A DNA stretch of 62,255 nucleotides from Ancylobacter lacus (GTDB lineage: Bacteria; Pseudomonadota; Alphaproteobacteria; Rhizobiales; Xanthobacteraceae): assembly GCF_018390635.1 (NCBI RefSeq), contig NZ_JAHBGE010000066.1:1-62255 (forward strand), given 5' to 3'. The translations under genes were made by a program, and so were the position numbers. Positions within the stretch are counted from its first letter, which is position 1, and every line of letters begins with the position of its first letter. The notes below the pieces were generated by a model. The model saw only the letters and a program-made list of their open reading frames with translations, was not told the DNA's origin and searched no databases. Of this stretch, positions 45,600-55,604 are shown one piece after another.

Positions 45600-47075
45600 T
45601 CAGACCGGGATCCGCACGCTGGCCCGCAGCCCCCCGAGCGGGCTGTCGCCGAGCGAGATGTCCCCGCCATGGGCCCGCGCGGCATCCCGGGCGATGGTGA
45701 GGCCGAGGCCGGAGCCGCCGGCGTCCTGGTTGCGGGCCGCGTCGAGCCGCAGGAACGGCCGGAACACGTCGTCCCGGCGGTCGAGCGGAATGCCGGGACC
45801 GTCGTCGTCCACCGTCACCAGCAGCCAACGCGCGTCCCGCGCGCCGGTGATCTCCACCCGTTTGCCGTGGCGCAGCGCGTTGGCGACCAGATTGGTGATG
45901 CAGCGCCGGTAGGCGTCGGCCCGGATGGTCACCACCGGATTGCCACGGAATGTCGCCGTGGCAGCCGCGCCCTGGCGCTCGGCATTCAGGCGGATGTCGT
46001 CCAGCATGCGGGCGATGTCGACCTGCACCGGCGGCTCGCCGGTGTCGTCGCGGGCGAAGGCAAGATAGGCCTCGAGCATGCTCTGCAACTCGTCGACATC
46101 CTTGCGCAGCATTTCCACCTCGGCTCCGTCGCCGAGGAAGGCGAGTTCGAGCTTGAAGCGGGTGAGAATGGTGCGCATGTCGTGGCTGACGCCGGCGAGC
46201 ATGATGGTCCGCTGCTCGATCTGGCGCTCGATGCGTCGGCGCATCTCGATGAAGGCGCGGGCCGCGCCACGGACCTCCCGCGCGCCACGGGGACGGAAGC
46301 CGACCACGTCGCGCCCCTTGCCGAAGGCTTCCGCCGCATCCGCCAGCGCCTCGATCGGCTTGATCTGGTTGCGCAGGAACAGGATGGCGACCGCCAGCAG
46401 CACCAGCGAGGTGCCGACCATCCACACCAGGAAGATATGGGAGTTCGAGAGATAGGCCTGGCTGCGCCGGGCGAAGATGCGCAGCACCGAATTGTCGAGC
46501 TGGACCCGCACCTCGATCAGGTTCGAGTTGCCCACCGTGTCGGTCCAGAACGGCCGGCGCATCCGCTTGCCCAACTCGCCGGTGAAGCTGGAATCGAGGA
46601 TGGAGAAGAACGGCTTGGGCCCCGGCGGTGGCAGTCTTTCGCCGGGCAGGAACTCGATCGACAGGCCCATGCGCTCCTGCGCGATCTGGCGGATGCGGTC
46701 GAGGTCATCGTCCGTGGTGAAGGCCGAGGCGAGATCGGTGATCGCGGTGATGTCCTGCGACACCGCGGCGGAGAGCCGCCGCGTTACCGCGTTGTAGTGG
46801 CGCTCCATGAACACGAAGGCCAGCACCGACTGCAGCAGCACCATCGGCGTCACGATGATGATGAGCGAGCGGGCATAGAGGCCCTTCGGCATCACCCGGT
46901 TGAACCAGGAGCCGAAACGGTCGTTCTGCTGGCGCATGCGCGCGGCCAGCCGTCGGCCGGTCTCGTTGGCGCGGTCCACCCGCGCCTGCGTCGCCGCGTC
47001 CGGCCGCAGCCGCTCCGCGATCCGCTTCAGCCAGGCCCGGGCGCCGTCGAGCCTATGGCCGTCGATGAGGCTCAA
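45600..47075 (-). CDS. Sensor histidine kinase (EnvZ-like)
   Basis: This 491-residue membrane kinase has two membrane helices (about residues 72-92 and 222-243) with a periplasmic domain between, a HAMP segment (RNQIKPIEALADAAEAFGKG), H-box GVSHDMRTILTRFKLEL, N-box CITNLVANALRHG, and G-boxes DDDGPGIP and GGSGLGLTIA. It overlaps the response regulator gene by 4 bases and is the third gene of the marR-regulator-kinase operon. The signal is unknown. Confidence 0.94.
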   Translation of the reverse strand: MSLIDGHRLDGARAWLKRIAERLRPDAATQARVDRANETGRRLAARMRQQNDRFGSWFNRVMPKGLYARSLIIIVTPMVLLQSVLAFVFMERHYNAVTRRLSAAVSQDITAITDLASAFTTDDDLDRIRQIAQERMGLSIEFLPGERLPPPGPKPFFSILDSSFTGELGKRMRRPFWTDTVGNSNLIEVRVQLDNSVLRIFARRSQAYLSNSHIFLVWMVGTSLVLLAVAILFLRNQIKPIEALADAAEAFGKGRDVVGFRPRGAREVRGAARAFIEMRRRIERQIEQRTIMLAGVSHDMRTILTRFKLELAFLGDGAEVEMLRKDVDELQSMLEAYLAFARDDTGEPPVQVDIARMLDDIRLNAERQGAAATATFRGNPVVTIRADAYRRCITNLVANALRHGKRVEITGARDARWLLVTVDDDGPGIPLDRRDDVFRPFLRLDAARNQDAGGSGLGLTIARDAARAHGGDISLGDSPLGGLRASVRIPV

Positions 47076-47806
47076 GGGGCGACGACCAGCCGGTAGCCGA
47101 TGCCGCGCACCGTCTGCACGAAGGCAGGATTGGCCGGGTCGCGCTCGATCTTGCGGCGAAGCCGGTTCACCTGCACGTCCACCGCGCGGTCGCCCGCACC
47201 CGCGCCGGGAGCGGCCAGCGCCTGCCGCGGCACGGTATCGCCGGGCTTTTCCGCCAGCACCCGCAGCATGTCGCGCTCACGGTCGGTGAGGCGCACCGGC
47301 TCGCCGTCGCGGGAGAGTTCGCCCCGGGCGATGTGGAACAGGAAGGCCCCGAACCGCACGCTCTCGATCGCCTGCGGCTGGGGTGCCGCCGAACGCTTGA
47401 GGATGTTGCCAATGCGCAGCAGCAGTTCGCGCGGCTCGAACGGCTTGGCGAGATAATCGTCCGCCCCGATCTCGAGGCCGGCGATGCGGTCGGCCGGTTC
47501 CGAGCGGGCGGTGAGCATCAGGATCGGCACGCCCGAGCCCTCCCGCACGAAGCGGGCGAGGTCGAGCCCGGATTCGCCCGGCATCATCACGTCGAGGATG
47601 AGCAGGTCGAAGGACAGGCCGCTGAGCCGGCCGCGGGCGTCCGCTGCCGAGGCCGCCGTGGTGACGCGGTAGCCCTTGTCGGTGAGGAAGCGCGAGATGA
47701 GGTCGCGGATGCGGGTGTCGTCGTCCACGATCAGCAGGTGCGGCGCGTCGTCGGGAAGGCGCGCCGTGCCCGGCGTCGGTCGGCCCATGGGGGAGGGGTT
47801 CAGCAT
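47072..47806 (-). CDS. OmpR-family response regulator
   Basis: This 244-residue protein has a receiver domain (phospho-acceptor Asp in LLILDVMMPGESGLD, Lys in DDYLAKPFEP) and a winged-helix output domain (LTDRERDMLRVLAEKPGDTVPR...). It pairs with the kinase directly downstream. The marR stop is 10 bases upstream of its start. Confidence 0.96.
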   Translation of the reverse strand: MLNPSPMGRPTPGTARLPDDAPHLLIVDDDTRIRDLISRFLTDKGYRVTTAASAADARGRLSGLSFDLLILDVMMPGESGLDLARFVREGSGVPILMLTARSEPADRIAGLEIGADDYLAKPFEPRELLLRIGNILKRSAAPQPQAIESVRFGAFLFHIARGELSRDGEPVRLTDRERDMLRVLAEKPGDTVPRQALAAPGAGAGDRAVDVQVNRLRRKIERDPANPAFVQTVRGIGYRLVVAP

Positions 47807-47816
47807 GAATGTGGCC

Positions 47817-48410
47817 TCAGCCTCCGCTGCGGGGGCCGGGCGCGAGGCGGCGAAGCTCCTCGGCGGCGCGGTCGGCCCGGGTGATGAACTTCTCGATCGG
47901 CCCCCGATCTTCCGGGTCGATCATCGAGACGAGGAAGCGGCGGGCATTGCCCAGCGCTTCCGGCCCGCCGCACTCCGCCAGTGCCCGCTCGATGCGGGCG
48001 GACTGCAGCGCGACGAAGTCGCGGGCGAGCGCCTCGCCCTTCGGCGTGACGTAGAGCAGGCGCTGGCGGCGGTCGGACGAGCCGGCCCGGCTGTCGATGA
48101 AGCCCTGATCCACCAGCTCGCGCAGCACCCGCCCGAGGCTCTGCTTGGTGATGCGCAGGATGTCGAGCAGGTCGGTGACGCGCATCCCTGGATGACGGTT
48201 CACGAAATGCAGCACCCGGTGATGCGCCCGCCCAAAACCGAACCGCGCCAGAATCTCGTCGGGATCGCTGACGAAATTCCGGTAGGCGAAGAAGAAGAGT
48301 TCGATGATGTCGACGAGCGGCGGCGAGGCCGCAGCCCCCGCCGACCGTGCCGGCTGGCCGGAATCCCCCTCGGCGAGGCGGGAGGGAGGCGAGACATTTA
48401 CGTCAGTCAT
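47817..48410 (-). CDS. MarR-family transcriptional regulator
   Basis: This 197-residue regulator has the winged helix VTDLLDILRITKQSLGRVLRELVDQGFIDSRAGSSDRRQRLLYVT typical of MarR. The start at 48410 (MTDVNVSPPSR) fits the family. Being first in an operon with a two-component pair is common in Hyphomicrobiales. The leader contains GTCA/TGAC half-sites around the ATG that could serve autoregulation. Confidence 0.93.
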   Translation of the reverse strand: MTDVNVSPPSRLAEGDSGQPARSAGAAASPPLVDIIELFFFAYRNFVSDPDEILARFGFGRAHHRVLHFVNRHPGMRVTDLLDILRITKQSLGRVLRELVDQGFIDSRAGSSDRRQRLLYVTPKGEALARDFVALQSARIERALAECGGPEALGNARRFLVSMIDPEDRGPIEKFITRADRAAEELRRLAPGPRSGG

Positions 48411-48671
48411 GTTGACTTTTTTCGTTATGATCGTTACCCAGATGTCCTGCTCGACGAAAGGATCGTTCGGCCTTCCGCCCCTCGGCTTTCGTCGTCGACG
48501 GATCGGCCCTTCGTCCAACCGGGGGGCGAACGATAACGGGACTTCGGCTGCGAGGCAAAACATCCGCGCTTGCGCGTGCAGCCGGCAGGGCCCAAGAAAC
48601 TGTGAGCGCCCGGGAGACGGGCGGGCCGCGACCTCTGCTGAAGGCCGGCGGCCGTGATTGGAGAGACCGAT
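48411..48671. other. Divergent intergenic region marR/branched-chain aminotransferase
   Basis: 261 bases without a supported gene. The left third (48,411-48,445) is AT-richer and includes TTTTTTCGTTATGATCGTTA, a likely promoter area. Confidence 0.45.
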
Positions 48672-49559
48672 ATGTCGGCGGAGCCCTTCGACAAACGTGA
48701 CGGCTGGATGTGGTACGATGGCGAGATCGTGCCGTGGAACGAGGCCAAGGTCCATGTGCTCACCCACGGGCTTCACTATGGGAGCTGCGTGTTCGAGGGT
48801 GAGCGCGCCTATGGCGGCGAGATCTTCAAGCTCGACGAACACACCGCCCGTCTGAAGGAAAGCGCCCGCCTGCTCGATTTCGAGATTCCCTACAGCGAGG
48901 CCGAGATCAACGCAGCCTGCCGTGAAATTCTGGCGCGGCAGAAGCTGACGGATGCCTATATCCGCCCCGTCGCCTGGCGTGGTTCGGACATGATGGGTGT
49001 TTCGGCCCAGAACAACAAGATTCACCTCGCCATCGCCGCCTGGGAGTGGCCGAGCTATTTCGATCCGGCGCAGCGCCTCAAGGGCATCCGCATCGACCGG
49101 GCGAAGTACCGCCGCCCCGATCCGCAGACCGCCCCCTCCACCTCGAAGGCGGCGGGTCTCTATATGATCTGCACCATCTCCAAGCACGCCGCCGAGCGCA
49201 ACGGCTATGCCGACGCGCTGATGCTGGACTGGCGCGGTCTGGTGGCGGAGTGTACCGGCGCCAACATCTTCTTCGTGAAGGATGGCGTGGTCCACACTCC
49301 GCTGGCGGACGCTTTCCTGAACGGCATCACCCGGCAGACCGTGATCGACCTCGCCAAGCGCCGGGGCTACCAGGTGCTGGAGCGGCAGATCCAGCCGGAG
49401 GAGCTGTCGAGCTTCGACGAGTGCTTCATCACCGGCACCGCGGCGGAGGTGACGCCGGTTTCGGAGATCGCGGGGCTGCATTTCCAGCCCGGCCCGGTCA
49501 CCGCGACCTTGATGGAAGACTACATGGCCGAGGTTCAGCCGAAGAAGAAGGCGGCCTGA
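48672..49559 (+). CDS. ilvE: Branched-chain amino acid aminotransferase
   Basis: This 295-residue class IV PLP enzyme makes leucine, isoleucine and valine. Motifs are VLTHGLHYGSCVFEGERAY, the PLP-lysine region STSKAAGLYMICTISKHAAE, and ECTGANIFFVKDG, FLNGITRQTVIDLA, FITGTAAEVTPV. The start MSAEPFDKRDG follows GGAGAGACC. A strong terminator follows. Confidence 0.94.
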   Translation: MSAEPFDKRDGWMWYDGEIVPWNEAKVHVLTHGLHYGSCVFEGERAYGGEIFKLDEHTARLKESARLLDFEIPYSEAEINAACREILARQKLTDAYIRPVAWRGSDMMGVSAQNNKIHLAIAAWEWPSYFDPAQRLKGIRIDRAKYRRPDPQTAPSTSKAAGLYMICTISKHAAERNGYADALMLDWRGLVAECTGANIFFVKDGVVHTPLADAFLNGITRQTVIDLAKRRGYQVLERQIQPEELSSFDECFITGTAAEVTPVSEIAGLHFQPGPVTATLMEDYMAEVQPKKKAA

Positions 49560-49590
49560 GCCTTCGGCGCCGAACCGCCAGACGATACGG

Positions 49591-49616
49591 AAAGGCCGCC
49601 TGCGGGCGGCCTTTTT
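49591..49616 (+). terminator. Intrinsic terminator after the aminotransferase gene
   Basis: A 10-bp stem (AAAGGCCGCC/GGCGGCCTTT) with loop TGCG runs into a T-tract, 32 bases past the stop. Confidence 0.9.
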
Positions 49617-49686
49617 CGTTTGGCCAGCCGTCTCGGGCGTAGTTTCCGTTAGGGCGCTGCGCTGCGAGGGCGGCCGGTCCGGTGCG

Positions 49687-50169
49687 TCAGGGGGTGTCCG
49701 AACCGGTGGACTGCCAGCGCTCCGCTGCGTCGTCGTCGGCGGCCTTGGCCTCGATCCAGCGGTGCGGGCCGGCCTCGCGCTCCTCGCGCTTCCAGAACGG
49801 GGCGCTGGTCTTCAGCCAGTCCATCAGGAATTCGGCAGCGGCGAAGGCGGCGGCGCGATGGGCCGAGGCGGTGACCACCAGCACGATGTTCTCACCCGGC
49901 GTGATCCGCCCGTGGCGATGGATGATGGTGGCGCCGGCCAGCGGCCAGCGGGCGCGGGCCTGCGCGAGATGCCGCTCGATCTCTTCCTCGGCCATGCCGG
50001 GGTAATGTTCGAGGGTGAGGGCCAGCAGCCGTCCGCCTTCCTCTGCCGGATCGGCGCGGCATAGCCCGGCGAAGCTGACGACCGCCCCGACATCGGTGCG
50101 GCCCCGCGCCAGGGCCGCCGCCTCGGCGCCGGCGTCGAAATCCTCACGCTGGATGCGGACGGTGAACAT
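49687..50169 (-). CDS. moaE: Molybdopterin synthase large subunit
   Basis: This 160-residue subunit converts precursor Z to molybdopterin with MoaD. Motifs: GAVVSFAGLCR, LEHYPGMAEEEI, HRHGRITPGENIVLVVTASAHR and KTSAPFWKREE with its catalytic Lys. The start has GGAGGGG upstream. It lies 14 bases after moaD. Confidence 0.95.
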   Translation of the reverse strand: MFTVRIQREDFDAGAEAAALARGRTDVGAVVSFAGLCRADPAEEGGRLLALTLEHYPGMAEEEIERHLAQARARWPLAGATIIHRHGRITPGENIVLVVTASAHRAAAFAAAEFLMDWLKTSAPFWKREEREAGPHRWIEAKAADDDAAERWQSTGSDTP

Positions 50170-50183
50170 GGCCCCTCCGGGGG

Positions 50184-50435
50184 TCAGCCGCCGGTCATGG
50201 GCGGGAAGAAGGCGATCTCCCGAGCGCCGGCGATGGGCGCGTCCGGCCGGGCATGGGTCCGGTCGATCGCGGCGCGCACGACGCGGGGATTTTCGAAGGC
50301 ATGCGCATAGCCCTCGCCGCGCTGCGCCAGCCACGCCGCGAGATCGGCGACGGTGGCGACGTCGAGCGGGGGCTCGACCTCTTCGGCCTCCTGTCCGATG
50401 CGCTCGCGCACCCAGGCGAAATAGCGGATCTTCAC
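50184..50435 (-). CDS. moaD: Molybdopterin synthase sulfur carrier subunit
   Basis: This 83-residue ubiquitin-like protein ends in the required Gly-Gly (FFPPMTGG), which is thiocarboxylated to supply sulfur. It starts MKIRYFAWVRERIGQ and lies 7 bases after pgsA. Confidence 0.94.
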   Translation of the reverse strand: MKIRYFAWVRERIGQEAEEVEPPLDVATVADLAAWLAQRGEGYAHAFENPRVVRAAIDRTHARPDAPIAGAREIAFFPPMTGG

Positions 50436-50442
50436 CGCGCCC

Positions 50443-51078
50443 TCACTCGTCGATGAGGTGGTGGGCGCCGGCCCGGAAATAGTCCCAGCCGGTGTAGAGC
50501 GTCAGGATGGCGGCGATCCACAGCAGCACGATGCCGGCGAGGGTGATGCCCGGCAGCACCAGGTCGCCGGCCGGGCCCGCCAGCAGAACACCCACCGCCA
50601 CGAGCTGGGCCGCGGTCTTCCACTTGGCGAGGCGGGTGACGGGCACGCTCACCCGCACCTCCGCGAGGAACTCCCGCAGGCCGGAGACCAGAATCTCCCG
50701 GCACAGGATGACGAGCCCCGCCCAGAGCGACCAGCCGCGGATGGTGCCGTCGGAGGCCATCATCAGCAGCGAGGTGGAGACCAGCAGCTTGTCGGCAATG
50801 GGGTCGAGCATGCGGCCTATGGCCGATTGCTGTTCCCAGGCGCGCGCAAGATAGCCGTCGAAGAAATCGGTGATCGCGGCGGCGATATAGATGCCGAGGG
50901 CGACCCAGCGCAGCCAGATGCCGCCCGCGAGTATGTCGGCCCAGAACAGACAGGCCGCCAGCAGCGGCACCGCCACGCAGCGGCCATAGGTCAGGAGATT
51001 GGGCAGGGCGAAGGCGTGGCCCCGCTTGATCGGCTGGGCTTCGGGCGTCACAGATTGGCGCGAGGTGACATCGACCAT
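50443..51078 (-). CDS. pgsA: CDP-diacylglycerol-glycerol-3-phosphate phosphatidyltransferase
   Basis: This 211-residue membrane enzyme of phosphatidylglycerol synthesis carries the CDP-alcohol phosphotransferase motif DFFDGYLAR...GRMLDPIADK (D-x2-DG-x2-AR-x8-G-x3-D-x3-D). The start MVDVTSRQSV has GGAG upstream. It is 140 bp from uvrC and precedes moaD. Confidence 0.96.
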   Translation of the reverse strand: MVDVTSRQSVTPEAQPIKRGHAFALPNLLTYGRCVAVPLLAACLFWADILAGGIWLRWVALGIYIAAAITDFFDGYLARAWEQQSAIGRMLDPIADKLLVSTSLLMMASDGTIRGWSLWAGLVILCREILVSGLREFLAEVRVSVPVTRLAKWKTAAQLVAVGVLLAGPAGDLVLPGITLAGIVLLWIAAILTLYTGWDYFRAGAHHLIDE

Positions 51079-51218
51079 GGATCGTCCGGCTCCGGTGAAA
51101 GGGACGTAACCACCCGTGGCCCGCCCGTCAATGCCAACTCGCTTCTTGCCAAGTCGCTTCTTGCCGGCAAACGGCCCCGGCATCCGACCTGGTGGTATGT
51201 GGCGGCAGCGGATGCGAT

Positions 51219-53318
51219 TCAGGCGCCCTTGCCGTGGAAATAGTCGTAGACCGCCCGTGCTGTCGTCTCGTTGACGCCCGGCACGGCGGCGAGATCGGTC
51301 AGCGAAGCCCGCTCGATCGCCTTCAGCGTCCCGAAGTGATGCAGCAGCGCGCGCTTCCGGGTCGGGCCGACGCCGGGAATTTCGCTGAGGCCGGCCTGGG
51401 TGATGTCCTTCTTGCGCCGCGCCCGGTGCGAGCCGATGGCGAAGCGGTGCGCCTCGTCGCGCAGGCGCTGCACGAAATACAGCACGGGATCGCGCGGCTC
51501 CAGCCGGAACGGCGCGCGGCCCGGCATGAAGAAGGTCTCGCGGCCGGCGTCGCGGTCCGGTCCCTTGGCGACGCCGACCAGCGGGACGTCGGTGATGCCG
51601 AGTTCGTCGAGAATGTCGCTCGCCGCCTTGAGCTGACCCTGCCCGCCGTCGATCAGGACGAGGTCCGGCCAGCCCGCCAGGTCGTCCGGGTCGCGGCCGG
51701 GATGGGCCACGGGAGCGGCGCCGGCGGCGGGCGTGTTCGCCCCGTCATCGCCCGGCGGGACGTTGTCCGGCGTGGGGGAGGGGCCCGTGCCGGCGGGAGG
51801 CACGCCCGCGCGGGGAGCCTCCTTGAGAAGCCGGGCGAAGCGGCGTCGCAGCACTTCCCGCATCATCCCGTAATCGTCCCCGGGTGTCAGGTCGTCCGAG
51901 CGGATGTTGAATTTGCGGTATTGGCTCTTGGCGAAGCCTTCCGGCCCCGCGACGATCATGCCGCCGACGGCGTTGGTGCCCATGATGTGGCTGTTGTCGT
52001 AGACCTCGATGCGCCGCGGCGGCCCGGCGAGGCCGAAGCTGCGGGCGAGTTCGTCGAGCAGGCGGGCCTGGCTCGCGCTCTCCGCCAGCTTGCGGCCGAG
52101 CGCCTCGCGGGCGTTCTGCAGGGCGTGCTCGACCAGCTCGCGCTTTTCCCCGCGCTGCGGCGCGGCGATCTCGACCCTGTAGCCGGAGCGCTCCGACAGA
52201 GCCTCCGCCAGCAGTTCCGCATCGTCGACCGGGTGGCTGAGCAGGATGAGCCGGGGGCAGGGCTTGTCCTCGTAGAACTGGGCGAGGAAGGCGCCGAGCA
52301 CCTCGCCCGGCTCAAGCGAGCGGTCGGCGCGGGGGTAGTAGGGGTGGTTGCCCCAGTTCTGCCCCGTGCGGAAGAAAAACACCTGCACACAGGTTGCCCC
52401 GCCTTCCTGGTGCAGGGCGAAGACGTCCGCCTCTTCCACCGAGCGCGGATTGATGCCCTGGGTGCCTTGCACGGCGGAGAGCGCGGCAAGGCGGTCCCGC
52501 AGGGCGGCGGCGCGCTCGAACTCCAGCGCCTCGGAGGCCTGCTCCATCTCGCGGGCGAGCTGCTCCTTCACCGCCCGGCTCTTTCCGGACAGGAAGCCCC
52601 GCGCCTCCTGCACCAGTTCGGCATAGTCGGTGTGGTTTACCTCGCCGGTGCACGGGCCGGCGCAGCGCTTGATCTGGAACAGCAGGCAGGGCCGGGTGCG
52701 GCCTTCATAGAAACTGTCCGTGCAGGAGCGCACCAGAAACGCCTTCTGCAAGGCGTTGATGGTGCGGTTCACCGCCCACACCGAGGCGAAGGGACCGTAA
52801 TAGTCGCCGGGCCGCGACCGCGCGCCGCGATGCTTGGTGATTTGCGGGGCGGCGTGATCGCGGGTGATGAGGATGTAGGGAAACGACTTGTCGTCGCGCA
52901 GCAGCACGTTGAAGCGCGGCTTGAGCTGCTTGATGAGGTTGGCTTCCAGCAGCAGCGCCTCGCGCTCGGTGCCGGTGGAGACGAATTCCATCGCGCAGGT
53001 CGCCGCCACCATCCGGGCGATGCGGTTGGTGAGCCCGGTGGGGCGGGTGTAGGCGATGATGCGCTTCTTGATGCTCTTGGCCTTGCCGACATAGAGCACC
53101 GCGCCATCGGCTCCCAGCATGCGATAGACGCCGGCGCCGTTCGGCGCATGCTTCACCGCGCGCAGGATCGCCTCGCGCCCGCTGGCGAGGGAGCCGGCGG
53201 AGACGTCGGCGTCGCCGTCTTCCTCTGGCGGCAGCAGGGATTCCTCGATCTCGACGGGCTCGGGATCGTCGGCGTCGAGGTCGATGTCGGGGCGGTCTGG
53301 ACTGGGGCGGGCGCTCAT
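51219..53318 (-). CDS. uvrC: Excinuclease ABC subunit C
   Basis: This 699-residue nuclease makes both incisions in nucleotide excision repair. It has the N-terminal GIY-YIG domain ([25 protein letters not shown]), the UVR motif region, an RNase H-like endonuclease half ([32 protein letters not shown]), and C-terminal helix-hairpin-helix motifs ([20 protein letters not shown]). An acidic N-terminal extension (residues 1-45) and a Pro/Ala-rich insert near residue 500 are lineage-specific. Confidence 0.97.
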   Translation of the reverse strand: MSARPSPDRPDIDLDADDPEPVEIEESLLPPEEDGDADVSAGSLASGREAILRAVKHAPNGAGVYRMLGADGAVLYVGKAKSIKKRIIAYTRPTGLTNRIARMVAATCAMEFVSTGTEREALLLEANLIKQLKPRFNVLLRDDKSFPYILITRDHAAPQITKHRGARSRPGDYYGPFASVWAVNRTINALQKAFLVRSCTDSFYEGRTRPCLLFQIKRCAGPCTGEVNHTDYAELVQEARGFLSGKSRAVKEQLAREMEQASEALEFERAAALRDRLAALSAVQGTQGINPRSVEEADVFALHQEGGATCVQVFFFRTGQNWGNHPYYPRADRSLEPGEVLGAFLAQFYEDKPCPRLILLSHPVDDAELLAEALSERSGYRVEIAAPQRGEKRELVEHALQNAREALGRKLAESASQARLLDELARSFGLAGPPRRIEVYDNSHIMGTNAVGGMIVAGPEGFAKSQYRKFNIRSDDLTPGDDYGMMREVLRRRFARLLKEAPRAGVPPAGTGPSPTPDNVPPGDDGANTPAAGAAPVAHPGRDPDDLAGWPDLVLIDGGQGQLKAASDILDELGITDVPLVGVAKGPDRDAGRETFFMPGRAPFRLEPRDPVLYFVQRLRDEAHRFAIGSHRARRKKDITQAGLSEIPGVGPTRKRALLHHFGTLKAIERASLTDLAAVPGVNETTARAVYDYFHGKGA

Positions 53319-53657
53319 GTCGCGCGAAGATAGGGATTCGCGGCCCGGCGCAACAGGGGGCAGGGAGGCGACCTCACCGGTGTCGCCGCGAGGGCTCACC
53401 GAGACCGGCCGCCTCACGGCGCTGCCGTCTCACCCTGCGGCACGAATTGCCGTGGCGCTGGCCGCCATGCTAGAGGGCAGTCATCATGATCGACAGCGCT
53501 TATTCCCTCGGCCTCGCCCTTTGGCTTACCGGCGCCTCGTGCGTCCGGGCGGGCGGCTGATCGCGCGATCACGCTTTCCACCGGCACGCGGGGTGCGCGC
53601 TGCCGGTTCCTTTTCCCCGCACGCGGTCCCGCCTGCCTCGACATCGAGGTGACCGAC

Positions 53658-54593
53658 ATGACGACGACGACCGACGAACGACCGGCGGCGGCCCGGCGAC
53701 CGCTGGCGGGCTATGCCCTCGGCGCGGCGGGGGCGATCCTGTTTGCCGCCAAGGGCGTCATCATCAAGATCGCCTATGGCTGGGGTATCGATGCGGAGAC
53801 TCTGCTGGCGCTCCGCATGGGGCTGTCGCTGCCGTTCTACCTCGTGATCGGGGCAATGGCCGTGGCCGGGGCGCGCACGCGCGGCGTGGCGCTGCCCTCG
53901 CCGGGGCTGGTGGCAAAGGCGCTGGGCGTCGGCGTGCTGGGCTACTGGTTCTCCAGCTATGTGGATTTCCTCGGTCTGCGCGACATCTCGGCCTCGTTCG
54001 AGCGGCTGATCCTGTTCACCTACCCGATGTTCGTCGCGCTGTTCGGGGCGCTGCTGTTCCGCCAGCCGATCCGGCCGCGGGCATTGGTGGCCTTTGCCGC
54101 GTCCTATGCCGGGCTGGCGGTGATCTTCCTGCAGAATCTCACCATGTCCGGCCCGGATACGGCCCGGGGCGCGGGCTTCGTGTTCCTCGCGGCGATCAGC
54201 TTCGCGCTCTACCAGCTCTGCGCCCGGGACATCATCGCGCGGATGGGCTCGGGCCTGTTCACCTGCATCGCCATGACCGGCGCGGCGGCCGTCGCGCTGG
54301 CGCAGTTCGTGGTGCTGCGCCCGGTGGCGTCGCTCCTCGTGGAGCCGAAGGTCTTTCTAATCGGCGTCATGCTGGCGATCGGGGCGACGGTGCTGCCGTC
54401 CTTCCTGATGAACGCGGCGCTCCAGCGCATCTCGGCGCAGGCCAACGCCACCATCGGCACGATCAGCCCGGTGGCCACCATGGCGCTCGCCATGCTGGTG
54501 CTCGGCGAGACGGTGACGCCGGCCGAGCTGGCGGGCGCCGTGCTGGTGATCGGCAGCATCGGCTGGTTCACTCTGGCCGACCGGCGCCGCTGA
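53658..54593 (+). CDS. EamA-family (DMT) transporter
   Basis: This 311-residue protein has ten predicted membrane helices in two EamA repeats, with family motifs in ISASFERLILFTYPMFVALFGALLF and NATIGTISPVATMALAMLVLGETVTPAEL. The substrate is unknown. The ATG at 53658 has GAGG upstream; a GTG 9 bases earlier overlaps it. It ends directly at the stop of the convergent SDR gene, with no gap. Confidence 0.93.
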   Translation: MTTTTDERPAAARRPLAGYALGAAGAILFAAKGVIIKIAYGWGIDAETLLALRMGLSLPFYLVIGAMAVAGARTRGVALPSPGLVAKALGVGVLGYWFSSYVDFLGLRDISASFERLILFTYPMFVALFGALLFRQPIRPRALVAFAASYAGLAVIFLQNLTMSGPDTARGAGFVFLAAISFALYQLCARDIIARMGSGLFTCIAMTGAAAVALAQFVVLRPVASLLVEPKVFLIGVMLAIGATVLPSFLMNAALQRISAQANATIGTISPVATMALAMLVLGETVTPAELAGAVLVIGSIGWFTLADRRR

Positions 54594-55382
54594 CTATTCC
54601 GGCCCGGTGGCGTCCGGCGTCTCCCAGGCGAGGTGCTGGCCGCCATCCACCGCCAGAGTCTGGCCGGTGACGCTGGGCGCTCCGGCGAGGAACAGCACGG
54701 CCGCGGCGATCTCCTCCGGCGTCGGGCCGCGGCCGAGCGGCACCGCGCCGCTCTGACGGGCGAAGGCGCCGGCATCCTGCCGGCTGTTGCGCAGGGTGGG
54801 GCCCGGCGCCACCGCATTGACGCGCACCCGTGGCGCCAGCGCCTGCGCCAGCATCCGTGTCGCCTGCCAGAGCCCGGCCTTGGCCAGGCTGTAGGAGAAG
54901 AAGCGTGGGGTCGGCTTCAAGACGCGTTGGTCGAGTATGTTGACGACGGCGCCGGTCCTGCCGGCGGGCAACCGCGTCGCCATCGCTTCCGCCAGCATGA
55001 CGGGGGCTCTGAGATTGACGTCGAAATGCCGGTCCCACAGCGCGGGCGGCAGCGCGCCGACCTCGTCGCGATGGAATTCCGAAGCGTTGTTGACGAGCAG
55101 GTGGACCGTGCCGAGCAGGGCCTCGGCGGCCGGCAGGAGGCCGGCGACCGCGTCCCGGTCCGCCAGATCGGCACAGACCAGCGCCGCGCGGGCGCCCGTG
55201 GCGGCGAGTTCGTTGCGGATGGCGTCGCCGTCACGGCCCTCCCTACGGACATGGACCACCACGTCATAGCCGCCCGCGGCGAGGGCGAGGCTGATCGCCC
55301 GGCCGATCCGCACGGCCCCGCCGGTCACCAGCGCCACAGGACGGGAATCAGCGGGAGACGGCGCGTAGGACGGTGTGGTCAT
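54594..55382 (-). CDS. Short-chain dehydrogenase/reductase (pteridine reductase-like)
   Basis: This 262-residue SDR has the cofactor motif TGGAVRIGRAISLALA, with the Arg typical of FolM/PTR1-type pteridine reductases, then VNNASEFHRDEVG, active-site YSLAKAGLW (Tyr-x3-Lys) and a C-terminal VDGGQHLAW. NADPH-dependent reduction is expected; the pteridine substrate is inference. Confidence 0.88.
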   Translation of the reverse strand: MTTPSYAPSPADSRPVALVTGGAVRIGRAISLALAAGGYDVVVHVRREGRDGDAIRNELAATGARAALVCADLADRDAVAGLLPAAEALLGTVHLLVNNASEFHRDEVGALPPALWDRHFDVNLRAPVMLAEAMATRLPAGRTGAVVNILDQRVLKPTPRFFSYSLAKAGLWQATRMLAQALAPRVRVNAVAPGPTLRNSRQDAGAFARQSGAVPLGRGPTPEEIAAAVLFLAGAPSVTGQTLAVDGGQHLAWETPDATGPE

Positions 55383-55604
55383 CAAGGCCTCGGAACGATG
55401 AGGATGCGGCGGGGAGCCGTCCGGCAGGGTGCTGCGATGTACGTTGCCACCTCCCGGCGGGATCAGGCCACCGCTGTCAATCCTTCCTTAAGCATGTCGC
55501 GCGGTTTCGTCGTGGTTGACCGTATCTTACCGGAGCCTCGGCACATTCATCCGTCATTCCCGGCTGCGACGGCGCAGTGCCACGCGCCCATTCAGGAGAT
55601 GACC
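55383..55604. other. Divergent intergenic region SDR / first porin gene
   Basis: 222 bases without a supported gene. GGTTGACCGTATCTTACC at about 55,515-55,532 is a possible -35 area for the porin gene. Confidence 0.4.
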